Shown here: positions 10,762 to 23,800 of the stretch, in pieces
Layout: each line of letters opens with the position of its first letter
How positions within the stretch are numbered: position 1 is the stretch's first letter
Source of the DNA: Albifimbria verrucaria
Taxonomy: Eukaryota; Ascomycota; Sordariomycetes; Hypocreales; Stachybotryaceae
NCBI GenBank assembly: GCA_020081605.1
Contig: JAHREC010000018.1
Span: 2,170,001-2,234,000 of the forward strand
Length of the DNA stretch: 64,000 nucleotides
Reading direction: 5' to 3'
The notes under the pieces: generated by a model
Seen by the model: the letters and a program-made list of their open reading frames with translations, nothing else
Database searches by the model: none
What the model was told of the DNA's origin: nothing
Program-made: the position numbers and the translations under genes

Positions 10762-13311
10762 GCACGCCTTGGCAGGCCATAAGTGGTAGATGCCATCCAG
10801 AGCGCCTTTTGTCGGAGAACAAAGCCAAGAACATGATGTTTGGAGGATGGGGGCCTTCTTAACAGAAGCCTTGTTATAAGCCAACCGATGGCCACATGTG
10901 GTGTGGTGCCAAGTGGTTAGGGGACCAGTAGTAATTCCACTGCGCCAAACCTTACAAAACCAACCTTATTGGGGGTTCGGTGGGTAAGGGATGCTAGTGC
11001 TGTGGGGAGGTTGGAGATAATGACAGACAAAACGGTTGTTCGGTGGACTATTGTTGCGTGGCTTGATTTGGACACCGGGCCTGCTTGGCCACTGGTGAGG
11101 CCAGGCATGGCGGTGATAGGCATACACTGAGTACGATAGATTGAGAAACCGTCGGTATTCGTTACGAGTTGTCGAAAGGAGAAATTGTAATTTTTCATGT
11201 GGGACGCAGTCAATTGATCTTCCATGCCCTGCAGACCTGGTGATTCGTGGGGAAGGGCTGTGATTAGTAGCGATCGTCGAGAGCGGCCCTCTTTGGAAGA
11301 TTGGCCCTCTGGATTGGGATTCGTCTCAATTGGGGAGCACAACGGCTATGGGCTCACTAAGCCAGAGCAGAGCGCCTGGGGCATAGTAATATGGGCCCAT
11401 CAGCGTGATAGCAGCATGTGGGACTGACACCGACTGGGCGAGATGCCTCGTCACGAAATGGCCCTGCATCCCTGCCAGGTGGTCCCCGGCCCAGCGATTG
11501 GGACAGGCAGCAGGCCTGTAGCGAAGTGATTGCCGCTGCATGAGACCGGGCAAATGCTGATCAAGGACGCCCTGATGGCGACGAAAGGGTGGGACAGCAT
11601 CGATGCTTACTGGAGGAGACGGGTGGCCTCAGGATATGGCGTCTCTCCCCGGGGTAGATGCCGATCCTTAGCTGCCGCTGGGCAGAGCACGGGAAGGACA
11701 GGAAGGCTTGGGACGGTCGTCGGGTAGCCCTTCTAGCAAGCGCAAGCATCACCACGACAATTGTCTAAATGGCCGAGACGCAGGTCCGCGAGGCCGGGAT
11801 AGTTGCCCGAACGGGTAACTCAGAGCAGACCCTTGCCCAGCGATCTGGAGAGGGAGAGTCGGGGTCTTGTCAAATCACGTCTTTTGAGACGCATGCTGTC
11901 ATCGCCTAGTCTCTGATATCGGGTTCGAGGAAAGCCACCTTCTAGACTGGGTTACGGTTGGGTATGGAAGTTGTTGGTGGCAACGAGCGCTGTCGGGGTG
12001 GCCTGAGGCAATGGCTCTTATGTTGGAGACCTGGCGCGTCCAAAGGGGAGATGTTTGGCGAGAGTGATGCTGCACCCGGTGTAGTAAATCTAGGGACCTC
12101 GGCATGCACATGTACTAGTATTTCCCGCAGCGAGGCTCAACTCCATGGTCGTCGTTCCGTGACAGCACTCGGGCACGAGTTGCAGCAGTGAAACCGATGT
12201 GACTGCACCGCACCGGAGCCACCCGAGAAGTGAACCCCTGAAGGTGCGTGCATGGCCATGTAGCAATTGCCACATGGCCCTGAGGGTGGGCTAATAACTT
12301 ACAGGACTGGACTGCACCGGTACTGCACCGTACTGTGCTGTTACTGTAAGGGTGGGTGGCTTCATTCAGGGCAATGTCTCCTCGTCTTCCCACCATGCCT
12401 CATCACCGTACCATCGTTTACTCACCATACCTGCTGGCTCATCCTACCGCGATCCCTCTGCAACCAGCGCCCTGAGTCATCGAGTCGTATTTCAGAGAAG
12501 CGGTTTCCGGTGGGTTTCATCCGAACGGACGAGGGACGAAGCGCCAGTTCTCCTATAATCGGCGCGAACCACAATCACACGCATCGAATCATCGACCAGG
12601 GATGCTGGCCCATCCATGGTGCCCTTTAGCCCGGAGCTTGGTAGACCGAACCATGCCCTCCCTGGGAGCCGTGGCTGCTGAGAGGTCCTTAGCCTGGTCC
12701 AGGGTCCTTTGTTCCCTCCCTACCGGCCTCCCTCCCTCCCTTGCCTACCTTGCCTACCTACCCAAGGGAAGGGAAGGGAAGGGAAGCGATGCGATGCAGC
12801 TCAGCCTACCATGCTGCCTTGGGACGCCTCAACACCCACCCACCTTCGTTCGTCTGGCCTACAAGGGTAGAGGGAGGGGGCGTGCTGGAGTAAAGTAGCG
12901 TCTGGGGCTGAAAATCAGAAGTGTACAGCGCTGTATTGATTTGAAAGTCCCCTCCCTCAGCCGAACCCGCCAACGTCTGCCTTTTTTCCTCTCTGACCGG
13001 TGTTTTGTGCATATTCGTTGAGCTGTCATCTTCTTTCCATCCGTGCCGGTGTCTTTCGCATTGCTTTCGTGTTGGTGAATGGCTCCTTGGCGAAGACCTT
13101 GAACCCGTCACCGCTCGTGCTTCGTCGTCAACACCACGTATCCCAGCATCACCGGTTGCCCCTCCACCAAGCCTTGCGCTGAACGACACCACGCTTTTGC
13201 GCGCCGGCCGTGCTGAGCTGCGCGGGAGCTCGGGCAGCAGCAGCAGCAGCCGACTGAAACGCTGAACCTGCTCAATCACACCCTGTAGATCACCAACCAA
13301 CCGCCGCCGCA
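10762..13311. other. intergenic 2.5 kb, includes leader of the SH3 gene
   Basis: No ORF here resembles a known protein. The region has ACTGCACCG-type short repeats (12200-12335), a CCTACC cluster followed by GGGAA repeats (12738-12786), and a pyrimidine-rich stretch from about 12950 to the next ATG that looks like a 5' leader. Confidence 0.4.
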
Positions 13312-16295
13312 ATGGACGAAGCTATTGCGCTCGTCATTGCCCCGTTCCGGGATATCGTCGACAAGGGAAAGACGGCTCTCGACAATGCTGGCGACAACGA
13401 GGACATGCGCAAGGCCGCCCAAACCCTGGTCCGCGAGGAGAGCGCGCCTTGACGAGGATAGAGCCTCTGTGCAAGAAGCAGTTCGACGAATACTCTTCCA
13501 ATTTTATCCTTGCCCTCAAAGAAGAAGGTGAGCGCAGCTTGCTTACTTACTTGCGACCACCACCGACATTTCATTTTGCTTCATTTTTCATTCATGGCTT
13601 ACACTAGTTTTGAACAATTGAACTAACCTCCCTCCCCTCCTTAGAATCCATCACCAAGTTCCGCTCGGAGCTAAATGACCTGCTCTGGGAATTCGACGAC
13701 TACATCGAGGCCAATGACTTCGACCAGGCCAAGTTCGACGAGCTCCGCGCCGCCTCGCGCAAGGCCGCACCACAGGTCATCGACATCATTACGAGGATGA
13801 AGCTGGAGGCGCCTCCCAAGGCCACGCCTATGCCTCCGGCCAACCTGTTCGCGACCATCTCTCCGCCAAGGTCACCCCAGCAAATCGTCGCCATCACCGC
13901 CAACCCTACGCCTCTCAATGTCATGCCTCCGCCGCTCCCACCCCCAACTGCACCGCTTCCTCCATTGCCTAAATCCTCGGGCTCTCAGTCCAGGCGCAAG
14001 TCCATGATGCCCGACTCCATGGTGCTCGGAGGGCTAGCCAAGCTCCAAGAGGGCCATATCCAATTACCCAAGGGTGCGAGAAGCCCTTCATTAGCTCATG
14101 AAGCACATATCGATGCGAGACGAGCCCAAACACCCCCAACTGGACCGCCTGTGCGAAGCATACCGCCACCTGCTCCGCCGTCAGCCAACCCATGGGATCA
14201 CAAAATCCGAGTCTCAGGCGATGCCACTCAGCTGCCTGATCGTACCAACGTCAACCGTCGCCCACAAGTCCCAACAGCAGAATCCCCGTCTATCCGTCCA
14301 ACCGGGAAGTCCTGAAATTGAGAGGCGCTCTACTCCCGGTGGTTCTCGCCCAACATCAAGCGCACATGGCCACGTCGATACTCCTACACAGGATAGTGAT
14401 GATAGGCGCCGCTTGCCGGGTAACCATGCGCCCACATACGGTATCTTCCCTGCGCCAGTGACACGAGCTCAGGCTCCCACGGTGACATCAACCATATCAC
14501 CCATGATTCCTGAGAACAATGTTGCCGAAACAACTCCACATGCACAGTCGCGCGATTCGGCACCTCAATACCCATACTCTCCCTCCTCATACTCTGTACA
14601 GTCCCGGCACCGCGATTCCTCGGCCATTTCGATCAACTCCGATCTCAACCTATCCAGCAACCACAGCCAAGATCCCCGCAGTTCTGCAACGACCGGGTAC
14701 GAGAGCTCTCGTTTGAGCAGCGCTACCAAGTCAAGCTACCGTATGTCACAGTCTGCCGGGGACTGGAAGTCGTTGTCCCTGGCACGGTTTCGGAAGACAG
14801 TTGCGGGCCCATCCCTGTCGACTCCGAGAGGGACTCGGCCAGCACGAGGACAGGAACTAACAGAACTTCCATGCCACCGGCATACGCAGCCATGTCGAGA
14901 GATTGTACCATTGCCGGCAACAGCTCCTTCTATCTGGCTGGAGGCTTTTGCGAAGGTGCACGTGAGATTGCTCGAGGCGGCGCGGGCATCAAGAAGACAA
15001 AGAAGCCTGTGGTATGTATTTTCCTGACACCACAACCAGGCCTGTGCTAATCATAGAGCAGGGGTTCCATTCTTCAACGAGCGTTGCGCGATGCATGGAT
15101 TGCATGTTTGAACTTGACTTCAAGGACATTGAGAATGATGTTAACAGAGAAGGTATGTCAGCAATTTCGCTGTTGTGCATGGGAAGAAGAACGCTTATTC
15201 TAACATCAATTGTAGACAAGGGCAACTATCTGAAGTGCGGCATCTACTTCCGTATTCGATTTCTGCAAAAGTGCCACATTTCCACCAAGCGGAATGATGA
15301 TGTCCTATACGGCTGTCCCTTCTGCATCACGAATGGCCGCACTATCGACGACAGCGATGCAACCGTCTTCTTCAACGTCAAGGCACTGTTTACGCACTTG
15401 AGCTGGCATTCACGACCACTTCCCGACGTTCCAGGATTTACCATTATCGATGCTGCCGAGGTCCCGTCCGAACACCACAATGACTACGATTTGCACTTTA
15501 TCAACCCCCGGTGCCGCATCCCGTACTAGAAACAGCTGTCGATCTTTCTCTGTCGCCCACTGGTCTTGCCAGAGAGCCCGTCAGGAAGTTGGTGGGGCAA
15601 AGACTCCTCCCAGATCGCACCCCAGCACACGAGCTCGCCACGGGGCCAAAGTGACTGGACTCACATGGCCAGAAGAATACAATGGTGAGTGGTGCCTGGG
15701 ATGGCACGACGGCAAGCATGCATCGGTTCCTACAGAGTCACTGGCATTGGAGCCTCCACCATCCCACGAGATGAAGATGGGCGGCTTGAGCAACATCCGA
15801 GCCAAGGTGCGATGGAGGTTCCAGCCGAGCCACAAGGACAAGGGGACTGGCTGGCATTGTCAAAAGGTGACACAATAACCAACATCAATTGTAAGTTCCT
15901 CGGCGTGCTTTTAGCCCAAAGCGCGAACGTTACCCTGACGAACTGTATACTAATCCAGTCACTGCAGGGGCATATATTGATCATTGGTGCTGGTCCGGCA
16001 CCAACTCTAAGGGCAAATGGGGCATCTTCCCCAAGTTTTCCTCGACACAAACACCATGCAGGAAGGCTCTTCTACGCCATCAGATCGCATGAGCGTTGTT
16101 AGCAATGAGAAAAAGGGCGGTGGCATCTTCTCAATGTTCTCGTCGCGCAACAAACCCGCAGTCGCGAAGAGGCCCAGCATTGCGGGGTCAACGAGCACCA
16201 TTGAAACAACCACGGGGCTCTCGCAAGTGCTTTCATATATCCAACGATCGGAGAGAGGTGATGATAGGGAATGGCATGGGAGAGTTTTGTTCTAG
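13312..16295 (+). CDS. SH3-domain protein with central Cys-rich domain, function unknown
   Basis: The N-terminus (MDEAIALVIAPFRDIVDKGK) is helical and acidic. A Pro/Ser-rich region of about 350 residues follows, with PPPLPPP and PPPAPPS tracts. A conserved cysteine-rich segment spans about 14880-15500 (ARCMDCMFELDF, LKCGIYFRIRFLQKC, GCPFC, then HLSWHSRPLPDVPG). The C-terminus is SH3-like: GLTWPEEYNGEWCLGWHDG, then DWLALSKGDTITNIN joined to DHWCWSGTNSKGKWGIFP across an intron ending near 15968. Other introns start after LALKEE (about 13527), after KKPV (about 15012) and after DVNRE (about 15150). Frame breaks occur near 13441, 14290, 14800-14880, 15505-15509, 15650, 15842-15845 and 16036-16039, several fixed by one homopolymer base. 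The domain order suggests a scaffold or signalling adaptor, but no function is established. Confidence 0.75.
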
Positions 16296-18653
16296 ACGAC
16301 GCATGGCAACGGAATGTGTAACAGGCGTTGGATTATTGTTCGGTCAATGATATACCCATGTTTTTGTATGTCCACACTGATAGAAACGCTCATCTCGCGG
16401 TAATACATGGATGGAGTAAATGGATTGCGAGTAGGCTTCCGTGGAGACAAAAAGAATTCATCATTTTCGCCAAGCTGCGTTTTCCAGTCCTGTCTCGATG
16501 CAAATTAGCCTGTATGGACTTTGAAAACCTAGGACTAGGAATAATGATCCTAAAGTCCTAGGTGGATGAAATCGTAGGAGCGACGGGGTTGATATTAAAA
16601 GTCATCCTGAACCTGACGTCAACTAGATACGGGTCTTTCTCTATCGATGCACCTGCATCTGAGACAGGCCAGGTTTGGCGCTAGTGGTGAAGCCAAGATG
16701 TTTCACGCCCACGAGAAACAACCCCAAGCCTATTCACGCCCACCGGGATAGGAAAGACAGATGACCAAGAGAGCACAAGAGCTTGGGTCATGTCGAAAAG
16801 GGAAAGACATGGTTGTGCAATGCCGGCAAAATGGTATATCTGTGTTAGTCAGGATACGAGGTGAGCCGGGACATTGTTGGGTTGCATCGCATATAGAGCC
16901 GCCATTGCGGCTGCTAATTTCAATAGGGATGCTAGCATCATGCCAGGGCGAGCCACAGGTGCCAGGTAGATCTGCATTGGCGTCCCACATTTGGCCGAAG
17001 AGGCACCTCCACTTGGCCATACATAGAATCGGGAGCCTTTCATCAATTAGCGTTCTATCTCGTGGTTCGTTGTGGCTCAGCGTCGGACTTTGGTGACCAG
17101 GTTATCCAAGTGCAACCCACCCGGCCAAGAAAGAAGGGGAGAAGATGCCATTGATGGCCAGACACAAGGAGGGCATCGTAAGAAACGAAGCAGAAGTCCG
17201 TGAGCGTGCGGCAGGTTTGTCCTTGCGCTGTATCGGATCTCACGTCAAGTGATGTTTGACACGCTGCAAACCATTGAGCCCGGAGTCGCACGGCCTGGCC
17301 AAGACTAAGAAAGAGCCGCACTTGCGAAGAAGAAACAGCATCACGTCAGAAAGGAGAACCGACAAAGAGCTACTGTCCGTCCGTGTGTTTTTCTAAAGGA
17401 TTTGGAGTGTCGCGCCAAAGACTCGCGTCGGCCGTCTCTGATTCGGCGAGGCACTGGCCGTGCGGAGAGGCTCCGTACGGAGGGGACGGCACGAGGAAAA
17501 AAGCAGCTCGACATCTAAGAGGGGCCAGATCGAGCAAGATAGAATCCGGCGACGATGAGCGCTGGGTGGCACGGTCTTTTGCACAGCCCACGGACGGTGA
17601 GAGCTCTTCCCCATGTCCTTCGAGGTGGAACCCCACGGAGGACTAGGGAGAGAGCGGTGCTTCAGCTTAGGTACCACTGGGGGCGGAAACCAAAGTTCGT
17701 CTCTTGTCCAAGGAGTAGGTCGGCATGACTGCATAAATGAATGTTAGGCAGCGTCTGCCAGCCCATGTTGAGGATAAAAGAAAAACATAACTGGAGGGAC
17801 TGCGCTGATGGGACACGCATGTCTTCGATGCGGCAAGTCCCTTGGCACGTGAAAGATGCTTTATTTACGTACCTTGTACAAAGCTCCCCTGCAGCACGAT
17901 GTGCGCATGATGTGCGCGCGATAAGCGGTTCCGTAGTAGCCCATACTTGCAGCGCCAGACCCCGGTACAGCGCGGTTTCTGTAACCGTCGACGGGCTCCG
18001 CTGGACCACAGGGGTCGTCTTTCTGCAGCGACAGCATGACAACCCAATTTTGTTCTGAAACACTACGCTGGCCCTATCACGGCTTTCTCTCTTCTCCTAC
18101 CATGGTCGGCCCACGCCTGGCTCTGCCCCTGGCCCTAGCAAAAACTTCCCTTTTTCTCCGGCGCGTGCCTGATCTTCTCGCCCGCGCCGGAGCGCTCAAT
18201 CACCGCGGGTCCCGTCCCATGGTATGGCAGCCCACCGCTTGCAGAGACCCTCTTCCTGTCCTTCTTGGCGCCATCCAGGTTGACCGCGCTGTATCACCTT
18301 ATACCATCATGCCCATGCCGAGAAAAGCTGACCTGGGGCCATCCGCAAGAGACAGGGGCTCAAGGGGTCCGAGTTGGCAACCATGGTGCGCTGTGTTGTC
18401 AGGGTTGACGCCCAAAGTGCCGTTCAACCAATATGGATCCTGTTCTAAGCCTTGCTGGCCAAGGACGCCTTTAGTATATCTAGGAAACAAAGGCCCCCGT
18501 TCCTTGTGACGAAGTTGTTCACCTTCTTTCGCTATTCCTCTTTGTTTCTATTGTTCGCTCGTTGCTCCATATATTCCTTCTGGTAAAGTCTGGGACTTAC
18601 ACCTTAATCTTCATCTTATTATAACACTCTGAGAACCGACAACACCAGAAACC
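16296..18653. other. intergenic 2.4 kb, SH3 gene to GH76 gene
   Basis: No supported gene. It holds a hairpin (16528-16562) just downstream of the SH3 gene and, from about 18500, a pyrimidine-rich leader before the GH76 ATG. ORFs in between show no family resemblance. Confidence 0.4.
16528..16562. repeat. 35-nt hairpin, CCTAGGACT / AGTCCTAGG
   Basis: The arms CCTAGGACT (16528-16536) and AGTCCTAGG (16554-16562) pair perfectly. The inner AGGA (16537-16540) and TCCT (16548-16551) extend the stem past an AA bulge around a 7-nt A/T-rich loop. It lies 233 bp after the SH3 gene stop. It could act in 3' processing or be a remnant of a small inverted-repeat element; neither is shown. Confidence 0.7.
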
Positions 18654-19854
18654 ATGATATCCAGCCGGTGGTGCAGAGACCTGGTCCTCCAGGTTGCTCT
18701 CTTCTCTACCTTGACGGTGGGAGGCAATGCTAGCGATCCTGATACCTACGCCAAGAATGCCATGCAGGCGATCGAGACGATGAACTCGGAATGGTATAAC
18801 ACCCAGACCGGAATCTGGGACAATGCTTGGTGGAATAGTGCGAACGCCCTCACTATGCTGGGTGACTTTGCCCTGCTGCGGCTCGACCAGGCCAACGAGA
18901 TGAATCTTGGTGGCTATATGCGACACACTTTCCTGCAAGCTCAGAAGACAACGGTCCAAACGATGAAGACCGTCGATCCCAGCGGCATGGTTGCATCCGT
19001 TTACTGCATCGACTGGAACGAAGGCTGTATGGCCAAGCGAAGCTTTCTGACCAAGCGCGGCTTCGACGACTTCCTCAACGACTTCTACGACGACCAGGGC
19101 TGGTGGGCTCTCGCCCTCATCCGCTCATACGACGCCTCTGGTGACAGAGAATACCTCGACGCTGCTGTCAAGATCTTCAAAGACATGGGCACCGGTCTTG
19201 GTGGACCTTGCAATGGTGGCATTTACTGGAACCGCGAGCGCAAGTACGTCAACGCCATCACTAACGAGCTTTACCTCTCCATGCTTGCCTCCTGGCCAAC
19301 CGCTTTCCCGAGGACAAGTCCTATCTCGACATGGCCAAGGCGCAATGGGAGTGGTTCGAGAACAGCGGCATGATCAACAAAGACAACCTTATCAACGATG
19401 GCCTGGACGGCAACTGCAAGAATAACGGTCTTCAGACGTGGTCTTACAACCAGGGCGTCATCTTGGGTGGCCTGTCCGAGCTGTTCAAGGCAACCGGCGA
19501 CACCAAGTACACTAAGCGTGCAACAGAGATTGCCAAGGCGGCTATCAAGCACCTGTCCAACGAAGACGGCGTGCTAGTTGAGACGGACCAGTGCGAGCTC
19601 AAGTCAGGCAACTGCGGCAGTGACGGACAGCAGTTCAAGGGCGTCTTTGTCCGCAACCTGCGCTACCTGCACGAGGTGGCGCCCGACGACGAGTTCAAGA
19701 ACTTCATCATCAAGAATGCCGACGTCATCTGGGCCAACAACCGCAACGACCGCTCCCAGCTGGGCGTCGCGTGGGACGGCCCTTCGTGGCGTCGACGGGC
19801 AAGTCGCACAGCTCTGCCCTAGACGCGATCGTCGCCGCCATTGCGGTCGCCTAA
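18654..19854 (+). CDS. secreted GH76 alpha-1,6-mannanase-like enzyme
   Basis: Glycoside hydrolase family 76 includes alpha-1,6-mannanases and the fungal Dfg5/Dcw1 proteins, which cross-link GPI proteins to wall glucan. The protein starts with a signal peptide (hydrophobic core LVLQVALFSTLTVGGNA). It shows the family signatures WYNTQTGIWDNAWWNSANAL and FLNDFYDDQGWWALALIRSY; the paired Asp in the latter is the expected catalytic site. GLQTWSYNQGVILGGLSELF also fits the family. Two frame breaks (CC at 19291-19292, CCC at 19780-19782) are fixed by one C each. The corrected length, 1203 nt, gives exactly 400 residues without introns. The C-terminus (SSALDAIVAAIAVA) is short and lacks a clear GPI signal, so a soluble secreted enzyme is more likely than a Dfg5-type anchored one. 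Confidence 0.9.
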
Positions 19855-20838
19855 TGTTTCCGCTACGGACTAGAAAGCTTTAAAGTAATGCGCTGAGAAA
19901 TTCCTGCATCAGGAAATGACATCAGCCAGCTACCAGGATACCACGGGTACGGCGCAACAACGGAGTTAGACGGGTGTTTTCTTTTCTTTGTTTTTTCCCC
20001 TTGCGGGTGATACCTTCTTCGGGTGTGGACACCAAATGTTGTTGGAACATTAAATTGGAGAGCCTGACAGCATAGACTTGGGCTGTGCAGAGCTGTTTGA
20101 GGATGGTTTAGAATCGCATGGACGGACAGGTCAAGACCCGATGACGCGGGCCGTAATGGGTAATGCTATCTTCCAGCACGATGTGCTCACTGCATCAAGC
20201 AAGCAAGCAAAACAAAGCAAAGCAAAAGCATTTTTGCATCAACAATGCCTTTGAAGAATGTATACTTTAGCATAGTTGTATTTAGCTGCTTCAATGATTT
20301 AGCAAGCAATACCATCATTATACATACACTACTGCACTTGAAAGGTTGCAACATGTCCCTACTCTAAATAGTTCAATCAAGCTTTCCAAGAGAAAAGGGA
20401 ATTTAATTGCAATCGACATACATATTTCTTTTAGTTGTGAAATGTTTTGATCATGCCCAACCTGGTGCTTCTGTGTTGGTCAATTCTGTTGCAGGTTGTG
20501 TGGATTTGGTCATCAAGTGTATACATCAAATCAAGCAACAAATTCACACTGTGGAATCACAACTTCAATACTACACTAAATAAAGGCAGCCATTTTTCAA
20601 ATTCACTGCCTACTTCATACAACCCCGACAGCTGTCTATAAATCTCCTTCAATACTCCTGGAGGCAATCAACACGCGGTCCTCAGCTAAATCAACCCGTT
20701 TCAGCCGTCTGTTTTCACCACATTGCAATATGAGCCCGTAGAAAGCCCAAGCGGGGCCGCTATTAGATTGTTCACTAACCTCGCCTGGCCTGTTTCAACC
20801 ATCTTTCTTGCTAGTCTCAAGGGCAAGCCTCGACCACC
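19855..20838. other. intergenic 1.0 kb, GH76 to TBCD
   Basis: The stretch is A/T-rich compared with its surroundings and has AGCAA-type repeats (20195-20232). No gene is seen. A short ORF at 20447-20641 has no coding signature. Confidence 0.45.
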
Positions 20839-23800
20839 ATGGACGCTGCTGAGTTCGAGTCGGACGTCAAGCTGCAGAAGATCTCAGCGGACCTCATTGC
20901 CGACTTTGATCGCTCTCTTCCAGCTATCCTCCGCAAGCCAGACGGCCAGGGTGTCTTACGCATTCGGTCTCGGGTCCGAGCTCATGAGACTATCAGGCTA
21001 ACATCTGCCGTAAGTCCAGTTTCCATGATGGGGTTCACAGCCCCTTACTATATCTTCACAGGCTGATGAAGAATGAATCATAGCTCCTGGACCCTTTTCA
21101 AGAGCTTCCTCAGCTATTAGACCCCTACCTTCCGAAATGGATTCCCTCCTGGCAGAGGCATATCTTGAGTTTCTCCAGACAAGACGCAAGACCAGGCGCC
21201 CCTTGTCAAACTCCAAGTTCCTGGTCTCGGTGGATTACGCAATATGCAAGATTCTCTACACATTCTGTAAGATTCGCGGTGAAAAAGTCATTGTCCGCTT
21301 CTTCAACGCCGAAACCAAGTACTTAGAGCTACTACTGTCGGCTATCGAAGAGGCCGAGCAATCGGAGCCGCAACCAGAGCAAGAGGGAGTGCCGGGGTCA
21401 AATGGTCGTGGGAACAGCGATACATCGTTTTGTTCTGGTTATCCCATCTCCTCCTGGCCCCCTTCGACCTGTCCACTATTTCGTCTATTGATCTTGACGA
21501 TGTTGCTGTCCCGCAGGTGCCTGGGCTCGCATGGCCAGAGAATCTTCCGGGCATCACTCTAAGGGTTGTGCCATTGGCTATTCAATATCTTGCATCCCTG
21601 GAAAGAGAGAGATGCTGCCAAAGCACTGCTCGTCAGAGTAGCCATGCGTCGAGACATGCAGCAGCTTGGTGTTCTCAACAGTCTTGTCCAATGGGCACTG
21701 TCTTCTCTTCGGCCGACTAAAGATGGTGTCACACGCACGGCATATTTCCATCTCGAGTCATATCTTTTCTAGCTGGGATTTTGAGATCTGCTTCGGACAC
21801 GTCGGACATGGACAATTATCTTGCCCCAATCTTCCATGCGGTACATGCTATCTCCATTGACGATAATGATTTTTCCAAAACGATTGTATCCTTAGCACTA
21901 GCCCGGAAGATCATACTCAAAGTTCTTCGATCCGTCATCACTTCTCTCCTCCGCCAACCGCGGCGAGACATGACCAGCACAGAATTGACTGAAACTGCCA
22001 TTGGATACATGTTAGACTGCTTGTCTGACAATGATACTCCCGTTCGTCTTGCTGCCAGTAAGTCCTTGAGCATCATCACTTTGAAGCTGGATCCGGACAT
22101 GGCATCTCAGGTTGTCGAGGCTGTTCTTGACTCTCTGAACCGAAATGTCCTCTGGCGAAAGCCTACTAATGATCCGGGGTCGAAATCTACTCGAGACTTG
22201 TCTGCAGTTAACAATTTGGAGTGGCATGGTTTGATGCTGACCCTCTCGCATCTCTTGTACCGCCGTTCTCCCCAGCAGACCAATTAGGAGACATAATCCA
22301 TGCCTTGCTTCTGGGCTTGTCTTTTGAACAACGAGGAACATCCGGTACTAGTATAGGTACCAATGTTCGTGACGCTGCCTGTTTTGGAATCTGGGCTGTT
22401 GCACGACGGTATAGCACAAAAGAGCTCCTGGCTATTCCCACACATTCCGTCTTTGCAGCAAAGGCGCATCCCGAATCTAGTTCGATCCTGCAAGTCCTGG
22501 GAACCGAGCTTGTGACTACGGCATGCCTGGATCCTGCTGGCAACATCAGACGCGGAGCTTCTGCTGCATTGCAGGAGCTCATTGGCCGACATCCAGATAC
22601 GGTAGAGAAAGGTATTGAGGTTGTTCAAACTGTGGATTACCATGCCGTTGCGAGGAGAAGCCGTGCAATACAAGAAGTGGCTCTTAATGCTACAAAGCTC
22701 TCTGGCCAATACGGCGAAGCCATCATGGATGGCATCCTTGGCTGGAGAGGGGTCGGAGACGTAGACCCATCCTCAAGGAGAGTCCTCGGTGCTACTTTCG
22801 GTGGCCTCACTGCAGAACTCTCGATCAAGAATCCACAGGCTATTCTTTCAAGATTTGAAACATCATTAGATATGATCCTGGAGTTTTTGGCCAGCCTAGA
22901 AAACAGGCAGGTTGAAGAGCGGCACGGTCTTATTCTCTGCTTTGCGGCTGTTCTTGATCATCTATTCGAAATTCGCGATCAGCCTGGCCTTAACGAATCG
23001 AAATCTCAAGCATTAATGCACAGGATAATAGGCGAGGCAACTGCAATCTTGGAGAAATATCAGGCCACGACCTTTCGACGACCTGAAGTGGTGGCTGAGG
23101 CTGTAAGCCAGCTTGTCGTGTCAGTCGTGCCAGTTCTGAAAACATTAATCCTACCTGAGGTCTCTATTGGGGATACAGTCTCTGGTAGGCTCGTCTTGTC
23201 ATCATCTCATCCTTGGGGCTATATGCAATTCATCTCGGCTATAGACTCAACAGATAGAACCAATGCCGAGGTGGGCGCATTTCTATCGGTTCTTCGAGCC
23301 ACTGTGCCACAGTCTTTGAGCTGGAATGAACCAGAAACAGTTCAGCCGGCAGCTGCCGCTGCTCTAACGCTCCTCATCTTCTCTAAACCCAAAGATAGAA
23401 AGGTCACCTTGGTGGAATGGGCTGATCTCATCCGTCGTAAGCCTAGCAGTCGCACATCGACGCATGGTAATGGCTACTTCTATGTCTTAGCATTGGCACA
23501 GCCCTGGTCGGTACACTCCATGAACAGAATGTCGCGGAAGACCTTGTAAGCGCTGCTTTTCTTGGCCGGTGGGACTCAGATAAGGAGATTGAGACGAGGG
23601 TTGCGGTGCTCCAGAGCTTGTGGCAGGGCCAGCTGCTGCGGACAGCTCCAGGCCCCTTTCTAGGGTTACTTGAAGATGGACTCAATGACTTTACGACTAA
23701 TGCTAGGGGAGATGTAGGCTCTCATGTTAGAGTGGAGGCATTGAAGGCCGTTCAAGCTGTCTGGGAAACCTCTCACGATCAGCTGGATGACAAGAGCGAC

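Noticed and set aside
11920..11945. GGGTTCGAGGA, possible tRNA T-loop
   Set aside because: The flanking bases do not pair as a T-stem and no cloverleaf could be drawn; similar TTCGA hits near 33250 and 60200 also fail.
183..19854. Pseudogene interpretation of the broken PEX12, GH16, TMEM16 and GH76 genes
   Set aside because: There are no stops other than those caused by shifts, conserved motifs are intact on both sides, and the same error type affects essential genes across the whole window.
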